Below are positions 25,545 to 33,099 of a DNA stretch of 64,000 nt, in pieces; position 1 is the first letter of the stretch; each line of letters opens with the position of its first letter. Source of the stretch: an uncultured Lachnospiraceae bacterium. Lineage in GTDB: Bacteria > Bacillota > Clostridia > Lachnospirales > Lachnospiraceae. The position numbers and the translations under genes are program-made. The DNA is taken from contig CAMRSM010000001.1 in NCBI GenBank assembly GCA_947053345.1, positions 165,888 through 229,887 on the forward strand. Reading direction: 5' to 3'. The notes under the pieces were generated by a model. That model made no database searches. It saw only the letters and a list, made by a program, of their open reading frames with translations, and was not told the DNA's origin.

Positions 25545-26012
25545 ATGCAGATTCGTCTTGCCAGACAATCCGATCTGGAGGATATCAATCAATTATTATA
25601 TCAGGTACATAAAGTGCATTCCGATGGAAGACCGGATATTTTCCGGCCGGGGAATAAGAAATACACCGATGAGGAGTTAGCGGGGATCATTGACGATAAG
25701 AAACGGCCGATTTTTGTGGGAGTGATTGATCATCATGTGGCGGGGTATGCGTTCTGCATGTTTGTGGAACATGCCGGGGAGTCATCCCTTACGGATATCC
25801 GCACCCTTTATATCGACGATCTCTGCGTGGACGAGAAACTGCGCGGGCAGCATATCGGCAGGGAGCTTTACGAGTATGTGCTCGCGTTTGCAAAGGAGGA
25901 GGGTTGCCATAACCTGACGTTGAATGTGTGGGCGTGCAATCCTGCTGCCATGCGCTTTTATGAAAGCTGCGGCCTTAGCGTGCAGAAGATTGGGATGGAA
26001 CAGATTTTGTAA
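25545..26012 (+). CDS. GNAT-family N-acetyltransferase
   Basis: A 155-residue GNAT acetyltransferase. The acetyl-CoA motif is LCVDEKLRGQHIGRELYEYVLAFAKEEG, with the R-x-x-H/G-x-G loop, and the last region is LNVWACNPAAMRFYESCGLSVQKIGME. Members of this size often acetylate small molecules or protein N termini; the target is not evident. ATG 25545 is chosen because the protein then begins MQIRLARQSDLED like its homologues and gagggg lies six bases upstream; ATG 25539 is the alternative. It is preceded by repeat element A and a terminator, so it is transcribed alone. Confidence 0.85.
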   Translation: MQIRLARQSDLEDINQLLYQVHKVHSDGRPDIFRPGNKKYTDEELAGIIDDKKRPIFVGVIDHHVAGYAFCMFVEHAGESSLTDIRTLYIDDLCVDEKLRGQHIGRELYEYVLAFAKEEGCHNLTLNVWACNPAAMRFYESCGLSVQKIGMEQIL

Positions 26013-26167
26013 GTCATCTGTCCAAAAAACTGTGATAATACATCCCCGGATAAGTTATGACATTTCCATGGGAAAGATGATATGTTAAACTTATGAAAGA
26101 AACGGGTATGGGACGAACGGACACAAAGGGCTGTTACGAAATTACATAAAGAAAGGCGGATTTTGCG

Positions 26168-28747
26168 ATGAGTAGTTTTTATGCTTTGACCTCCCCGGAG
26201 GTCACGGAATTGGAAAAGAAGAACCAGGAGATTGTGCGCCGGCTTGCGGGCGAGTGCATGGTGCTGTTAAAGAATGACGGTGCGCTCCCTCTTAGCGGGA
26301 CGGGCAAGATTGCGATGTACGGCGACGGGGTGCGCCATACGGTAAAGGGCGGCACCGGTTCGGGCGACGTGAACACGAGGGAAGTCATCACGGTCGATCA
26401 GGGGATGCTTGACGCGGGATTTACCATTACGTCAAAGGCATGGCTTGACGCTTATGACGCGCATTTTGAGAAGGCAAAGAACGATTATCTGGATGATATC
26501 TCGAAAAAGGCGAATGGAAACCATTCCCATATGATTGGGCTGATGTTTGAATTCCCGTTCTTCCCGCCGGATATGCCGGAAATCACGGAAGCGGATGTGG
26601 CGGAGGCGGACACGGATACTGCGGTGTTTGTGATCACGCGCAATTCCGGCGAAGGGAAGGATCGCAAAAACCGCAAGGGGGATTATGAACTTACGGACGG
26701 CGAGGAGCGCGCAATCCGCTTTTTGGCAGAACATTACAAAAAATGTATTGTCCTGTTAAATGTCGGCGGCGTGATGGACATGTCCGTGATTGACGGGATT
26801 CCTGGCGTAAATGCGGTGCTTTTAGTCGGCCAGACCGGGAATATCGGCGGTTTTGTTGTGGCGGATGTCCTGACGGGCAAAAGCATCCCTTCGGGGAAAC
26901 TGACGGATACCTGGGCGAAGAAGTATTCCGATTATCCGTCCTCCGGGGAATTCGGGCATATTGGCGGGAATTTGGATGACGAATACTATAAAGAGGGGAT
27001 TTATGTCGGCTACCGTTATTTTGACAGCTTTGGCGTGGAACCGGCATACTGCTTTGGCTACGGGCTTGGCTATACGGTATTTTCAATGCAGGCACAGTCG
27101 GTCACGGTAGAGGATGGCAAGGTGAAGGTGTGCGTGACAGTGAAAAATACCGGGAGCAAAAATGCGGGCAGGGAAGTTGTGCAGGTATATGTGACGATGC
27201 TTGGCGGGATGATTGAGAAGCCGTTCCAGGAGCTTGTTGGTTTTGCGAAAACAAAGCTGCTCTCCTGCGGCGAGGAAGAAACGGTTACGGTCACCTTCCC
27301 GCTTGCGGACATGGCATCCTACGATGTGGCGGATGCGGCATGGAAGCTTGAAGCGGGTCAGTATAAGATCAATGTCGGCAGCAGTTCGCGCAACACCAGT
27401 ACCGCCGCTGTCCTAAAGCTTGGTGAGACGGTGGTGACCGCGAAGTTAAAAAATCTTTTTGCGCTGAATACGCCGATGGAGGAACTTTCTGCCGCTGCGG
27501 GCGGATGGGATTCTATGTATCATCTCCCGGTGCAGCAGGACTGTGTTCAGGTCGGGGTGCAGGAAACGCAGATAATTGAGCTGGATGCTTCGCAGATCGC
27601 AGGAAAGACTGTCGTCTATGACCAGGAGCGCCCGGTTTATACGGATACCCGCGCCACAGAGAAGCTCACGCTTTCCGATGTGAGGGAAGGAAAGGCAGAG
27701 CTTTGTGAGCTTGTCGCGCAGCTTAGCGTGCAGGAGATGGCAGAACTTTGTGTCGGCCGTTTCGGCGACATCCACACGCATTCCGGCATGATCGGCTCGG
27801 CTTCCGCGGCAGTGCCGGGCGCGGCGGCGGATACGGTATCGACGCTGATTAAGGAGCGCGGTATCCCGAATATGATCCTTGCGGACGGACCTGCCGGGCT
27901 GCGGCTCTATCCGCATTTTAAGGCGACCCCGGACGGAAAGCTTTTGCGCGGCGGCGAGGTGTTTGGCATGGATCAGGCACCGTTCCCGGAGGATACGCCG
28001 TCTGATGCGGTGGATTATTATCAGTACTGTACGGCGATCCCGATTGCAAATACCCTGGCACAGTCCTTTGATATGGAATTATTCCGGCAGATGGGGCGCG
28101 CCGTCGGGGAGGAAATGAAGCAGTTCCATGTGCATTTCTGGCTTGCGCCGGGCATGAATATCCACAGGAACCCACTTTGTGGGAGAAATTTTGAGTATTA
28201 TTCCGAAGACCCGCTGCTCTCCGGGAAATGCGCGGCGGCAATGACGCAAGGTGTGCAGTCCTTTGCGGGTCAGGGCACGACGATCAAGCATTACGCGGGC
28301 AACAATCTGGAGGATAACCGCCAGTTTAACAATTCGCATATCAGCGAGCGGGCGCTGCGCGAGATTTACTTAAAGGGTTTTGAGATCGCGGTGAAGGAAT
28401 CGCAGCCTTACTCGATTATGACATCCTATAACCTGTTAAACGGCGTGCACGCCGCGAACCATTATGAGTTGATCCAGAATGTGGCGCGCGACGAGTGGGG
28501 CTTTGAGGGTGTGGTGATGACGGACTGGTTTACCACGCAGGATACTTCGGGCGGACAGAAAAAGGCCTATCCGCATTCCAGCGCCGTTAAGTGCATCCGG
28601 GTCGGCAATGACCTGATTATGCCGGGCTGCGAGCAGAATGTGAAGGATATTGTTGCGGCGGTGGAAAAGGGCGGGGAGATTACGCTGGCGGATCTCCAGT
28701 TTTGTGTGATGAACATCTTAAAAATTGCCCTGCACATCGAAGGATAA
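26168..28747 (+). CDS. Glycoside hydrolase family 3 with permuted domain order (beta-glucosidase-like)
   Basis: An 859-residue GH3 enzyme whose parts come in reversed order. The alpha/beta sandwich domain is first (VLLKNDGALPLSGTGKIAMYGDG, residues 35 to 280). A fibronectin-III-like domain follows (about 290-420). The TIM-barrel domain comes last, with ILADGPAGLR, WLAPGMNIHRNPLCGRNFEYYSEDP, TIKHYAGNN and the nucleophile aspartate in GVVMTDWF. Such permuted GH3 enzymes are known from rumen bacteria such as Ruminococcus albus. There is no signal peptide, so it cleaves imported beta-glucosides or similar oligosaccharides in the cytoplasm. Its RBS, aaagaaaggcgg, is acceptable. Confidence 0.9.
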   Translation: MSSFYALTSPEVTELEKKNQEIVRRLAGECMVLLKNDGALPLSGTGKIAMYGDGVRHTVKGGTGSGDVNTREVITVDQGMLDAGFTITSKAWLDAYDAHFEKAKNDYLDDISKKANGNHSHMIGLMFEFPFFPPDMPEITEADVAEADTDTAVFVITRNSGEGKDRKNRKGDYELTDGEERAIRFLAEHYKKCIVLLNVGGVMDMSVIDGIPGVNAVLLVGQTGNIGGFVVADVLTGKSIPSGKLTDTWAKKYSDYPSSGEFGHIGGNLDDEYYKEGIYVGYRYFDSFGVEPAYCFGYGLGYTVFSMQAQSVTVEDGKVKVCVTVKNTGSKNAGREVVQVYVTMLGGMIEKPFQELVGFAKTKLLSCGEEETVTVTFPLADMASYDVADAAWKLEAGQYKINVGSSSRNTSTAAVLKLGETVVTAKLKNLFALNTPMEELSAAAGGWDSMYHLPVQQDCVQVGVQETQIIELDASQIAGKTVVYDQERPVYTDTRATEKLTLSDVREGKAELCELVAQLSVQEMAELCVGRFGDIHTHSGMIGSASAAVPGAAADTVSTLIKERGIPNMILADGPAGLRLYPHFKATPDGKLLRGGEVFGMDQAPFPEDTPSDAVDYYQYCTAIPIANTLAQSFDMELFRQMGRAVGEEMKQFHVHFWLAPGMNIHRNPLCGRNFEYYSEDPLLSGKCAAAMTQGVQSFAGQGTTIKHYAGNNLEDNRQFNNSHISERALREIYLKGFEIAVKESQPYSIMTSYNLLNGVHAANHYELIQNVARDEWGFEGVVMTDWFTTQDTSGGQKKAYPHSSAVKCIRVGNDLIMPGCEQNVKDIVAAVEKGGEITLADLQFCVMNILKIALHIEG

Positions 28748-28763
28748 AAAGACAGGGGAAGAC

Positions 28764-28808
28764 GCAGTGCGGGAAACGATTGAAACACGTTTCCCGCACT
28801 GCATTTTA
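28764..28808 (+). terminator. Hairpin terminator after GH3
   Basis: A 15-bp perfect stem, gcagtgcgggaaacg (28764-28778) with cgtttcccgcactgc (28788-28802), is followed by a weak T stretch (attttat). Confidence 0.7.
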
Positions 28809-28821
28809 TGGAGGTTTGACG

Positions 28822-29124
28822 ATGGTGTTTGACAACCATGATGCCAGAATACGGTATTATAAGCTTTTGTTACAGAGGGATACGCTTTGCGATATCCCGG
28901 AATATAAGCTTCCGAAAGGTTACCGGTTCGTATATTATCAGGACGGTGACTTGGAGGACTGGATTGCCATCGAGCAGTCGGCAAAAGAGTTTGACAGCAG
29001 GGAGGAAGGGTATAGCGCGTGGGGGCGCTTTTACTTGGGGCGTGAAGAGGAGCTTTCTTCCCGGATGGTTTTTATCGAGGATATGGCGGGGAAGGCTGCT
29101 ACGTGTTTACCCCGAGTGACTTGA
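28822..29124 (+). pseudogene. Truncated GNAT-like acetyltransferase at the left edge of the island
   Basis: The frame opens well, with GGAGG before ATG 28822. It reads MVFDNHDARIRYYKLLLQRD, then YKLPKGYRFVYYQDGDLEDWIAIEQSAKEF, the N-terminal half of a GNAT-type protein of the kind usually about 200 residues long. Just after FIEDMAGKAATCLPRV it stops, before any acetyl-CoA-binding motif. Sequence from here on changes in base composition and gene type, so the break near 29100 looks like the junction where foreign DNA replaced the rest of the gene. The product is most likely inactive. Confidence 0.6.
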
Positions 29125-29285
29125 TGGGGTACATGGGGCATGAGGGCATACTGTATAAAGCAGAAGAGGTATATGCGGAACTTCTGAATAGGGTAAGCCT
29201 GAGTTATTGTGAGGATGAGGATAGAAGTGACTATTACTCAGTCCTTGAGCTTTATATGGACTTGGGCGATATATTGGAGGCTTAG
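29103..29285 (+). CDS. Short mobile-element-type fragment
   Basis: A 60-codon frame beginning with GTG: FTPSDLMGYMGHEGILYKAEEVYAELLNRVSLSYC and on to a natural stop. The sequence has a normal amino-acid make-up and resembles the C-terminal part of accessory proteins from clostridial conjugative elements, but I cannot name it. No good RBS precedes it. It overlaps the truncated GNAT frame, so it is probably the tail of a gene whose start was lost at the junction. Confidence 0.4.
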   Translation: MFTPSDLMGYMGHEGILYKAEEVYAELLNRVSLSYCEDEDRSDYYSVLELYMDLGDILEA

Positions 29286-29312
29286 TCTTGTTTTTGGGGG
29301 GAAGGCTTGTAT

Positions 29313-29364
29313 GGCTGTCACACTGTTTATAGAGAGGCATTCTATAACACGGGGTGTGGCAGCC
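29313..29364. repeat. Long imperfect hairpin between island fragments
   Basis: ggctgtcacac (29313-29323) pairs with gtgtggcagcc (29354-29364) with one mismatch, and an inner tatag/ctata helix extends it. No T run follows, so it is not a typical terminator. It may be the end of a small mobile element or an attachment-related structure. Confidence 0.45.
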
Positions 29365-29389
29365 AGTGAGTGATCAAAGAAGGTAGAGT

Positions 29390-29668
29390 ATGGATAGTGA
29401 ATTTATTAATAATATGCAGGAAGGAGTGTATGATATGAGAGGATACAAGGAACTTATGGGGAGATTTAGGGTTGCAACATCAGCCACCACTTGGGATCCT
29501 GTGCAGCGACAGTCTGTGCCGATAGATCCTGATGCATATGATGTGATACTGAATAAGGTCTGTAATGGGTATGCTTGCGAGATATATGAGGTTAAGAAGA
29601 ATGCGCCAGGACTTAGTGATTATGAACTTGCGCTTATATGTGATGAAGGGAATTTGTGTTTTGGGTAA
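29390..29668 (+). CDS. Hypothetical ICE-type accessory protein (PGLSDYELAL motif)
   Basis: A 92-residue protein ending in NGYACEIYEVKKNAPGLSDYELALICDEGNLCFG. The core EVKKNAPGLSDYELALICDEGN is closely related to [22 protein letters not shown] in the dUTPase fusion at 31619, so both derive from the same family of clostridial mobile-element proteins. The function is unknown. A better RBS (aaggag) lies before an internal ATG at 29435, so the real protein may be only 77 residues. The following 29669-29836 stretch shows no supported gene; the ORF track start at 29723 there looks spurious. Confidence 0.55.
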   Translation: MDSEFINNMQEGVYDMRGYKELMGRFRVATSATTWDPVQRQSVPIDPDAYDVILNKVCNGYACEIYEVKKNAPGLSDYELALICDEGNLCFG

Positions 29669-29836
29669 GAGAACCGGGGCGGTAAGATTGTTGTCTATAT
29701 AGACTGAGTAATGTAGCAGTGAATGAACTTGCGTTGCATAAGGAGTTATGGTAGGATATGGGTGGGAGAATTACGTGTTGGTCAGAGTTCTGTCAGGTTA
29801 TTAAGTGGAATGGTAGTTATTACTTGGAGGTGTGTT

Positions 29837-30283
29837 GTGGCAATTAATGTGTATATTGGTAAAGAGAATCTTCCGAAAGAAAAAGTACTGGTATTTGATG
29901 TAGAGGCAGCAATTTTAGCAGTAAGGGTGATTGGGAGTGCATTCCAGAGAAAAGTATTGGCAGAGCTTGAACAAGGGGAATATAAGGATGGAAGGGTCTT
30001 TATTGATCGGTTTGGTAACCATTTATATTATACAGAGATGAGTGCTGGTTCAAAAGCCTTATTTGAATTGGAGGGATTACCTGACAAAGTGGTCAATGGT
30101 GCAGAAATGGGCTTTAATGCCCTGCGCTTTGTTGCAGAGATACCAGAATGCAGTATTTATTTTGCCCAGAGGGATGAGGCACTTCCTTTCCATGGCACAA
30201 AAACGGAGTTATATTTGAATGGGAAGCTTTATAAAGATTGCAGTCTGTTAAACCAGAAAATAGAAAGTGGGGGGCTTGAGTGA
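29837..30283 (+). CDS. DUF4869-like protein, first gene of a three-gene cassette
   Basis: A 148-residue soluble protein. It starts at GTG 29837, six bases after ggagg, and reads AINVYIGKENLPKEKVLVFDVEAAI. The opening resembles the INIYFG beginning of DUF4869 proteins from Firmicutes; that link is from memory and tentative. Later parts include FIDRFGNHLYYTEMSAGSKALFELEGLPDKVVNGAEMGFNALRFV. No catalytic motif is apparent. Its stop overlaps the next start in a GTGA, so the two proteins are coupled. The base composition is lower in GC than in the surrounding core genes. Confidence 0.6.
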   Translation: MAINVYIGKENLPKEKVLVFDVEAAILAVRVIGSAFQRKVLAELEQGEYKDGRVFIDRFGNHLYYTEMSAGSKALFELEGLPDKVVNGAEMGFNALRFVAEIPECSIYFAQRDEALPFHGTKTELYLNGKLYKDCSLLNQKIESGGLE

Positions 30284-30684
30284 AGATCGTAGTTGGCAGT
30301 ATGGTTATTAGCATAGAGTTGCCTTTTGGAATTCATGCAACAGAAGATGATTCTGCAATGGGAAAGACTTACTTGGCAAAGTTATTGCAGGCGGGCATGA
30401 TGGCAGGGGATGCAAATTATTTGGTGATTACTTATTTTGAGGGCATTACAACTGATTTTGTAATAAAACGCTTGAGGGAGAGAACTTATTTATTTATTAT
30501 GATGGATCGACTTGATTTGTATTTAAGTGATGGCATTGCAGATGCTTTGGTCGATATTCGCGAAAACACATGTATTTTTGTCGATTTGAAAAATTGGAAT
30601 CTGACCAAAGTATTCTGTCCAAATTTGGTTGATTTTGAGTTTACGGAAAGGGGAATCCGGCTGTATGAGGGTGATGATATTTGA
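30280..30684 (+). CDS. Mini P-loop NTPase-like protein, second gene of the cassette
   Basis: A 134-residue protein. EDDSAMGKTYLAKLL (from residue 22) looks like a Walker A loop, although the first glycine of GxxxxGK[T/S] is replaced by aspartate (D23). YLFIMMDRLDLY (70-81) fits a Walker B strand with D76, and ENTCIFVDLKNW could be a third core strand. The whole protein is much smaller than a usual AAA or ABC ATPase, so it is either a minimal NTPase or a degenerate one that needs a partner. It starts at GTG overlapping the previous stop. The next gene begins inside its last 20 bases. Confidence 0.6.
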   Translation: MKIVVGSMVISIELPFGIHATEDDSAMGKTYLAKLLQAGMMAGDANYLVITYFEGITTDFVIKRLRERTYLFIMMDRLDLYLSDGIADALVDIRENTCIFVDLKNWNLTKVFCPNLVDFEFTERGIRLYEGDDI

Positions 30685-31381
30685 GGATGCAGAAAATGCA
30701 CCTATTAGTCAGATGATTGCAAGCGCTTACAAGAATCAGTCAGAGGTTATGTTGTACTTTACAGGTGGAAATTCTGTTCTTCGGGACAAGTTATGTGAGA
30801 TATATGATGCTGGGAACCAGTACATAGTTTATATTGATTTGGTTCCGGACAATTACACAACAATCAAGGAATATCGTATACTTAGAAAGATTATACGGAG
30901 AAGGAATTTTAAAAATGTTTATGTACTACCAATCATTTGTATAGAGTACTATGTAATGAAGACTTTTTTCCTAGAAACGCCAGCTATTGAGGTGGCAATA
31001 AAATGCGGAGATTATAGAGAATATGGGTCGCAGACTTCATTAGAGAGATACTGTAAGTTTGTGTTGAATACAGTGTATCCAGTATGTATGCATACAGATG
31101 ATGATCCAAATGTTAGATTTGGATGGTTTTATGTACAGGATTGTTTGTGCGTTGCACCAATGAAAGAATGCAATGGATTTAGTTTATTAGCTAAAGCAAA
31201 AGAACTAGTTAAAAAGTTGCCTGCATTTTACAGACCAAGCAGTTGGGCAGATAGTGAAACAAGGAGTGTGGATTTAGGGATTATACACAATAAACTGGTT
31301 GAAGAGTTTAAGAGGATAACAGATAGATATAATGTTTTAGGGCTGATTGATGCGGCTATAAAAGATTATAGAATTGAGTGA
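30665..31381 (+). CDS. TOPRIM-like (DUF4435-like) protein, third gene of the cassette
   Basis: A 238-residue protein. VMIFEDAEN offers a strand ending in a glutamate (E7). GGNSVLRDKL follows, then VYIDLVPDN with an Asp-x-x-x-Asp pair (D58, D62). This order fits the TOPRIM fold of OLD-family and DUF4435 nucleases. VLPIICIEYYVMKTF then resembles the EIE-Y segment found after the TOPRIM core in DUF4435 proteins. The C-terminal half contains several cysteines and is unassigned. It overlaps the P-loop gene by 20 bases. An ATPase-like protein next to a TOPRIM-like nuclease recalls defence systems such as PARIS or Gabija, but the sizes differ, so function is open. Confidence 0.55.
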   Translation: MRVMIFEDAENAPISQMIASAYKNQSEVMLYFTGGNSVLRDKLCEIYDAGNQYIVYIDLVPDNYTTIKEYRILRKIIRRRNFKNVYVLPIICIEYYVMKTFFLETPAIEVAIKCGDYREYGSQTSLERYCKFVLNTVYPVCMHTDDDPNVRFGWFYVQDCLCVAPMKECNGFSLLAKAKELVKKLPAFYRPSSWADSETRSVDLGIIHNKLVEEFKRITDRYNVLGLIDAAIKDYRIE

Positions 31382-31458
31382 CATTGAGTTTAACAAGCAA
31401 TGAATGAGTAATATAATGTAATTGATAGAGTAAGCGAACGAGAGTAATATTGTTTATT

Positions 31459-31490
31459 AAAGTCCTAGTATTTGTACAGGGACTTTTTTC
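31459..31490 (+). terminator. Terminator after the three-gene cassette
   Basis: aaagtcc (31459-31465) pairs with gggacttt (from 31479) and is followed by a T run. The rest of the 31382-31618 gap contains a short in-frame relic (KIAVDIDDILNMLPSELLR, ending near 31594) with no start that I can support. Confidence 0.75.
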
Positions 31491-31618
31491 TTATGTGATG
31501 TTTTTGGGAAGTGTAGGGTATAACGAAAAGAGAAAAGATTGCAGTTGATATAGATGATATTTTAAATATGCTTCCGTCGGAACTGTTAAGGTAGGGTATT
31601 TAAAAAGACTCCTGTTTT

Positions 31619-32425
31619 TTGATGGTGTCCGGGATTATCGTATGTAGTGAGGGGTGGTTAGCAAGTTCACGGGAAGATGTATGCAAGATATACAGGGTCG
31701 TGAAAAATGTGCCTGGACTGGATGAGAAGAGCCTTGCGCTCCTTTGCTATGAAAGTAATGGAGGGTTTTATCCATACACGCGGGTACGTTGCAATAATGC
31801 TGGGTGCTGCCGACTGGACAGTTATTGGGTATGCCGTGAGGTTGTGTGTTCAGACAAACTGCCAGGAAACCCTCCTACCATGGAGGAAGTCGAGGCATTA
31901 CGTGCGGAGTACCCAGCGGGAACGCGAGTTGCATATGGTGCGGGTATGGTGCGTGCTGTTGAACCAACAGAAGGGAAAAGAAGACAGAGAGTGAAGAAAA
32001 TAAAAATTCAGTATTTGGACGATTCTATCGAGCGCCTGCGCTATATTGACGGGAAATCGGACTGGATTGACCTGCGGGCAGAGGAGGAAGTTGCGATGAA
32101 GGCGGGAGAATTTGCGCTGATTCCGCTCGGTGTGGCGATGCAGCTCCCAGAGGGCTACGAGGCGCATATCGTTCCACGGAGCAGCACGTTCAAAAATTTT
32201 GGCATCATTCAGACGAACCATACCGGGATCGTGGACAATTCCTACTGCGGTCCGAACGATTGGTGGTACATGGCAGCATACGCGCTGCGCGGTACAGTAA
32301 TCCACAAAAATGACCGTATCTGTCAGTTTAGGATCGTTGAAAATCAGCCTTTACTATCTTTTGAAGAGGTGGACAGGTTGGCTGGGGTGAACCGGGGTGG
32401 GATTGGAAGCACTGGAACACGGTAG
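31619..32425 (+). CDS. dUTPase fused to a mobile-element stub
   Basis: A 268-codon frame in two parts. Residues 1 to about 120 contain [26 protein letters not shown] and [16 protein letters not shown], the latter resembling the start of DUF4314 proteins of conjugative elements. From about residue 125 it is a trimeric dUTP pyrophosphatase: [44 protein letters not shown] and the P-loop-like RGGIGSTG at the end. It lowers dUTP and supplies dUMP. A GTG at 31991 could start a dUTPase alone (144 residues), though its RBS is weak. The dUTPase part is more GC-rich than the stub, so a recombination joined them. Confidence 0.75.
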   Translation: MMVSGIIVCSEGWLASSREDVCKIYRVVKNVPGLDEKSLALLCYESNGGFYPYTRVRCNNAGCCRLDSYWVCREVVCSDKLPGNPPTMEEVEALRAEYPAGTRVAYGAGMVRAVEPTEGKRRQRVKKIKIQYLDDSIERLRYIDGKSDWIDLRAEEEVAMKAGEFALIPLGVAMQLPEGYEAHIVPRSSTFKNFGIIQTNHTGIVDNSYCGPNDWWYMAAYALRGTVIHKNDRICQFRIVENQPLLSFEEVDRLAGVNRGGIGSTGTR

Positions 32426-32521
32426 TTAGTGTGGCAGTAAGTGCTTGGCAGGAGGCTACCCGATCTTTAGATAAAGCAGGTGATGCATTAGGGTTGGATA
32501 CTTTGAGAAGGGAGGGTAGAT

Positions 32522-32737
32522 ATGCTGCCAGAGAAGTTTACATTATACTGGCTTGTGGCGGTGTTCCGTAAACGGAGGAATACGAGGAAGAGGAGAAAAC
32601 GGGAAGAGGATAAGCAGCCTTGCGGTACAGCACGGAATATTGAGGCACATCCGGCGTACGTAAAGGCTTTAGCAGAGCGGGATGTATATGAGAAGTTGTA
32701 CAAAGACTTGTTGAGGGAGGTTCGGGTTAATTTGTAA
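32522..32737 (+). CDS. Small basic hypothetical protein
   Basis: A 71-residue protein starting at ATG 32522 behind gggaggg. It has a hydrophobic beginning (FTLYWLVAVF), a strongly basic run (RKRRNTRKRRKREE) and a helical C terminus (AYVKALAERDVYEKLYKDLLREVRVNL). I do not recognise the family; short proteins of this make-up are common in clostridial mobile elements. The 96 bases before it have no clear signal. Confidence 0.5.
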   Translation: MLPEKFTLYWLVAVFRKRRNTRKRRKREEDKQPCGTARNIEAHPAYVKALAERDVYEKLYKDLLREVRVNL

Positions 32738-32757
32738 GCATGGTACACATGGTAAAG

Positions 32758-32797
32758 TCTTGGGTAAGCCGATGAGTTAGGTTTACTCAAGATTTTG
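32758..32797 (+). terminator. Probable terminator after the small basic protein
   Basis: tcttgggtaa (32758-32767) pairs with ttactcaaga (32783-32792) with one G-T pair, followed by tttt. The region 32738-33099 otherwise holds only a possible 19-residue peptide and AT-rich DNA. Confidence 0.5.
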
Positions 32798-32842
32798 CTT
32801 ATAACGGTCTGGGTATGATAAAGAGAGAATTGGAGGTTCGAG

Positions 32843-32902
32843 ATGAATAACATTAAGAAAATATTTTGGTATAGGGAATCACGAATATGGATAAAATCTT
32901 AG
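32843..32902 (+). CDS. Possible 19-residue peptide
   Basis: ATG 32843 lies nine bases after ggagg and encodes MNNIKKIFWYRESRIWIKS before a stop. The RBS is good and the product is basic and aromatic, but such short frames arise easily by chance. Confidence 0.2.
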   Translation: MNNIKKIFWYRESRIWIKS

Positions 32903-33099
32903 CAGTTACCAATTTTGGTGATACATGATGCCTATGTGGTATTTATAGTATTTTATTATAAAGTTATTGTGCGGTTTACGTTACACATGAACTATAATGC
33001 AAAAAGCATAGAGGTAAATTTTACGACACATTATGGGTAAATAAAATTTCCTGCATAGAATAAAAGGTATGTAGAAAAAAGTCTGGAGGAGGTGTTATA

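Noticed and set aside
29723-29836. Extended start of the first cassette gene
   Set aside because: The added residues have poor composition and no RBS, whereas GTG 29837 has ggagg at good distance.
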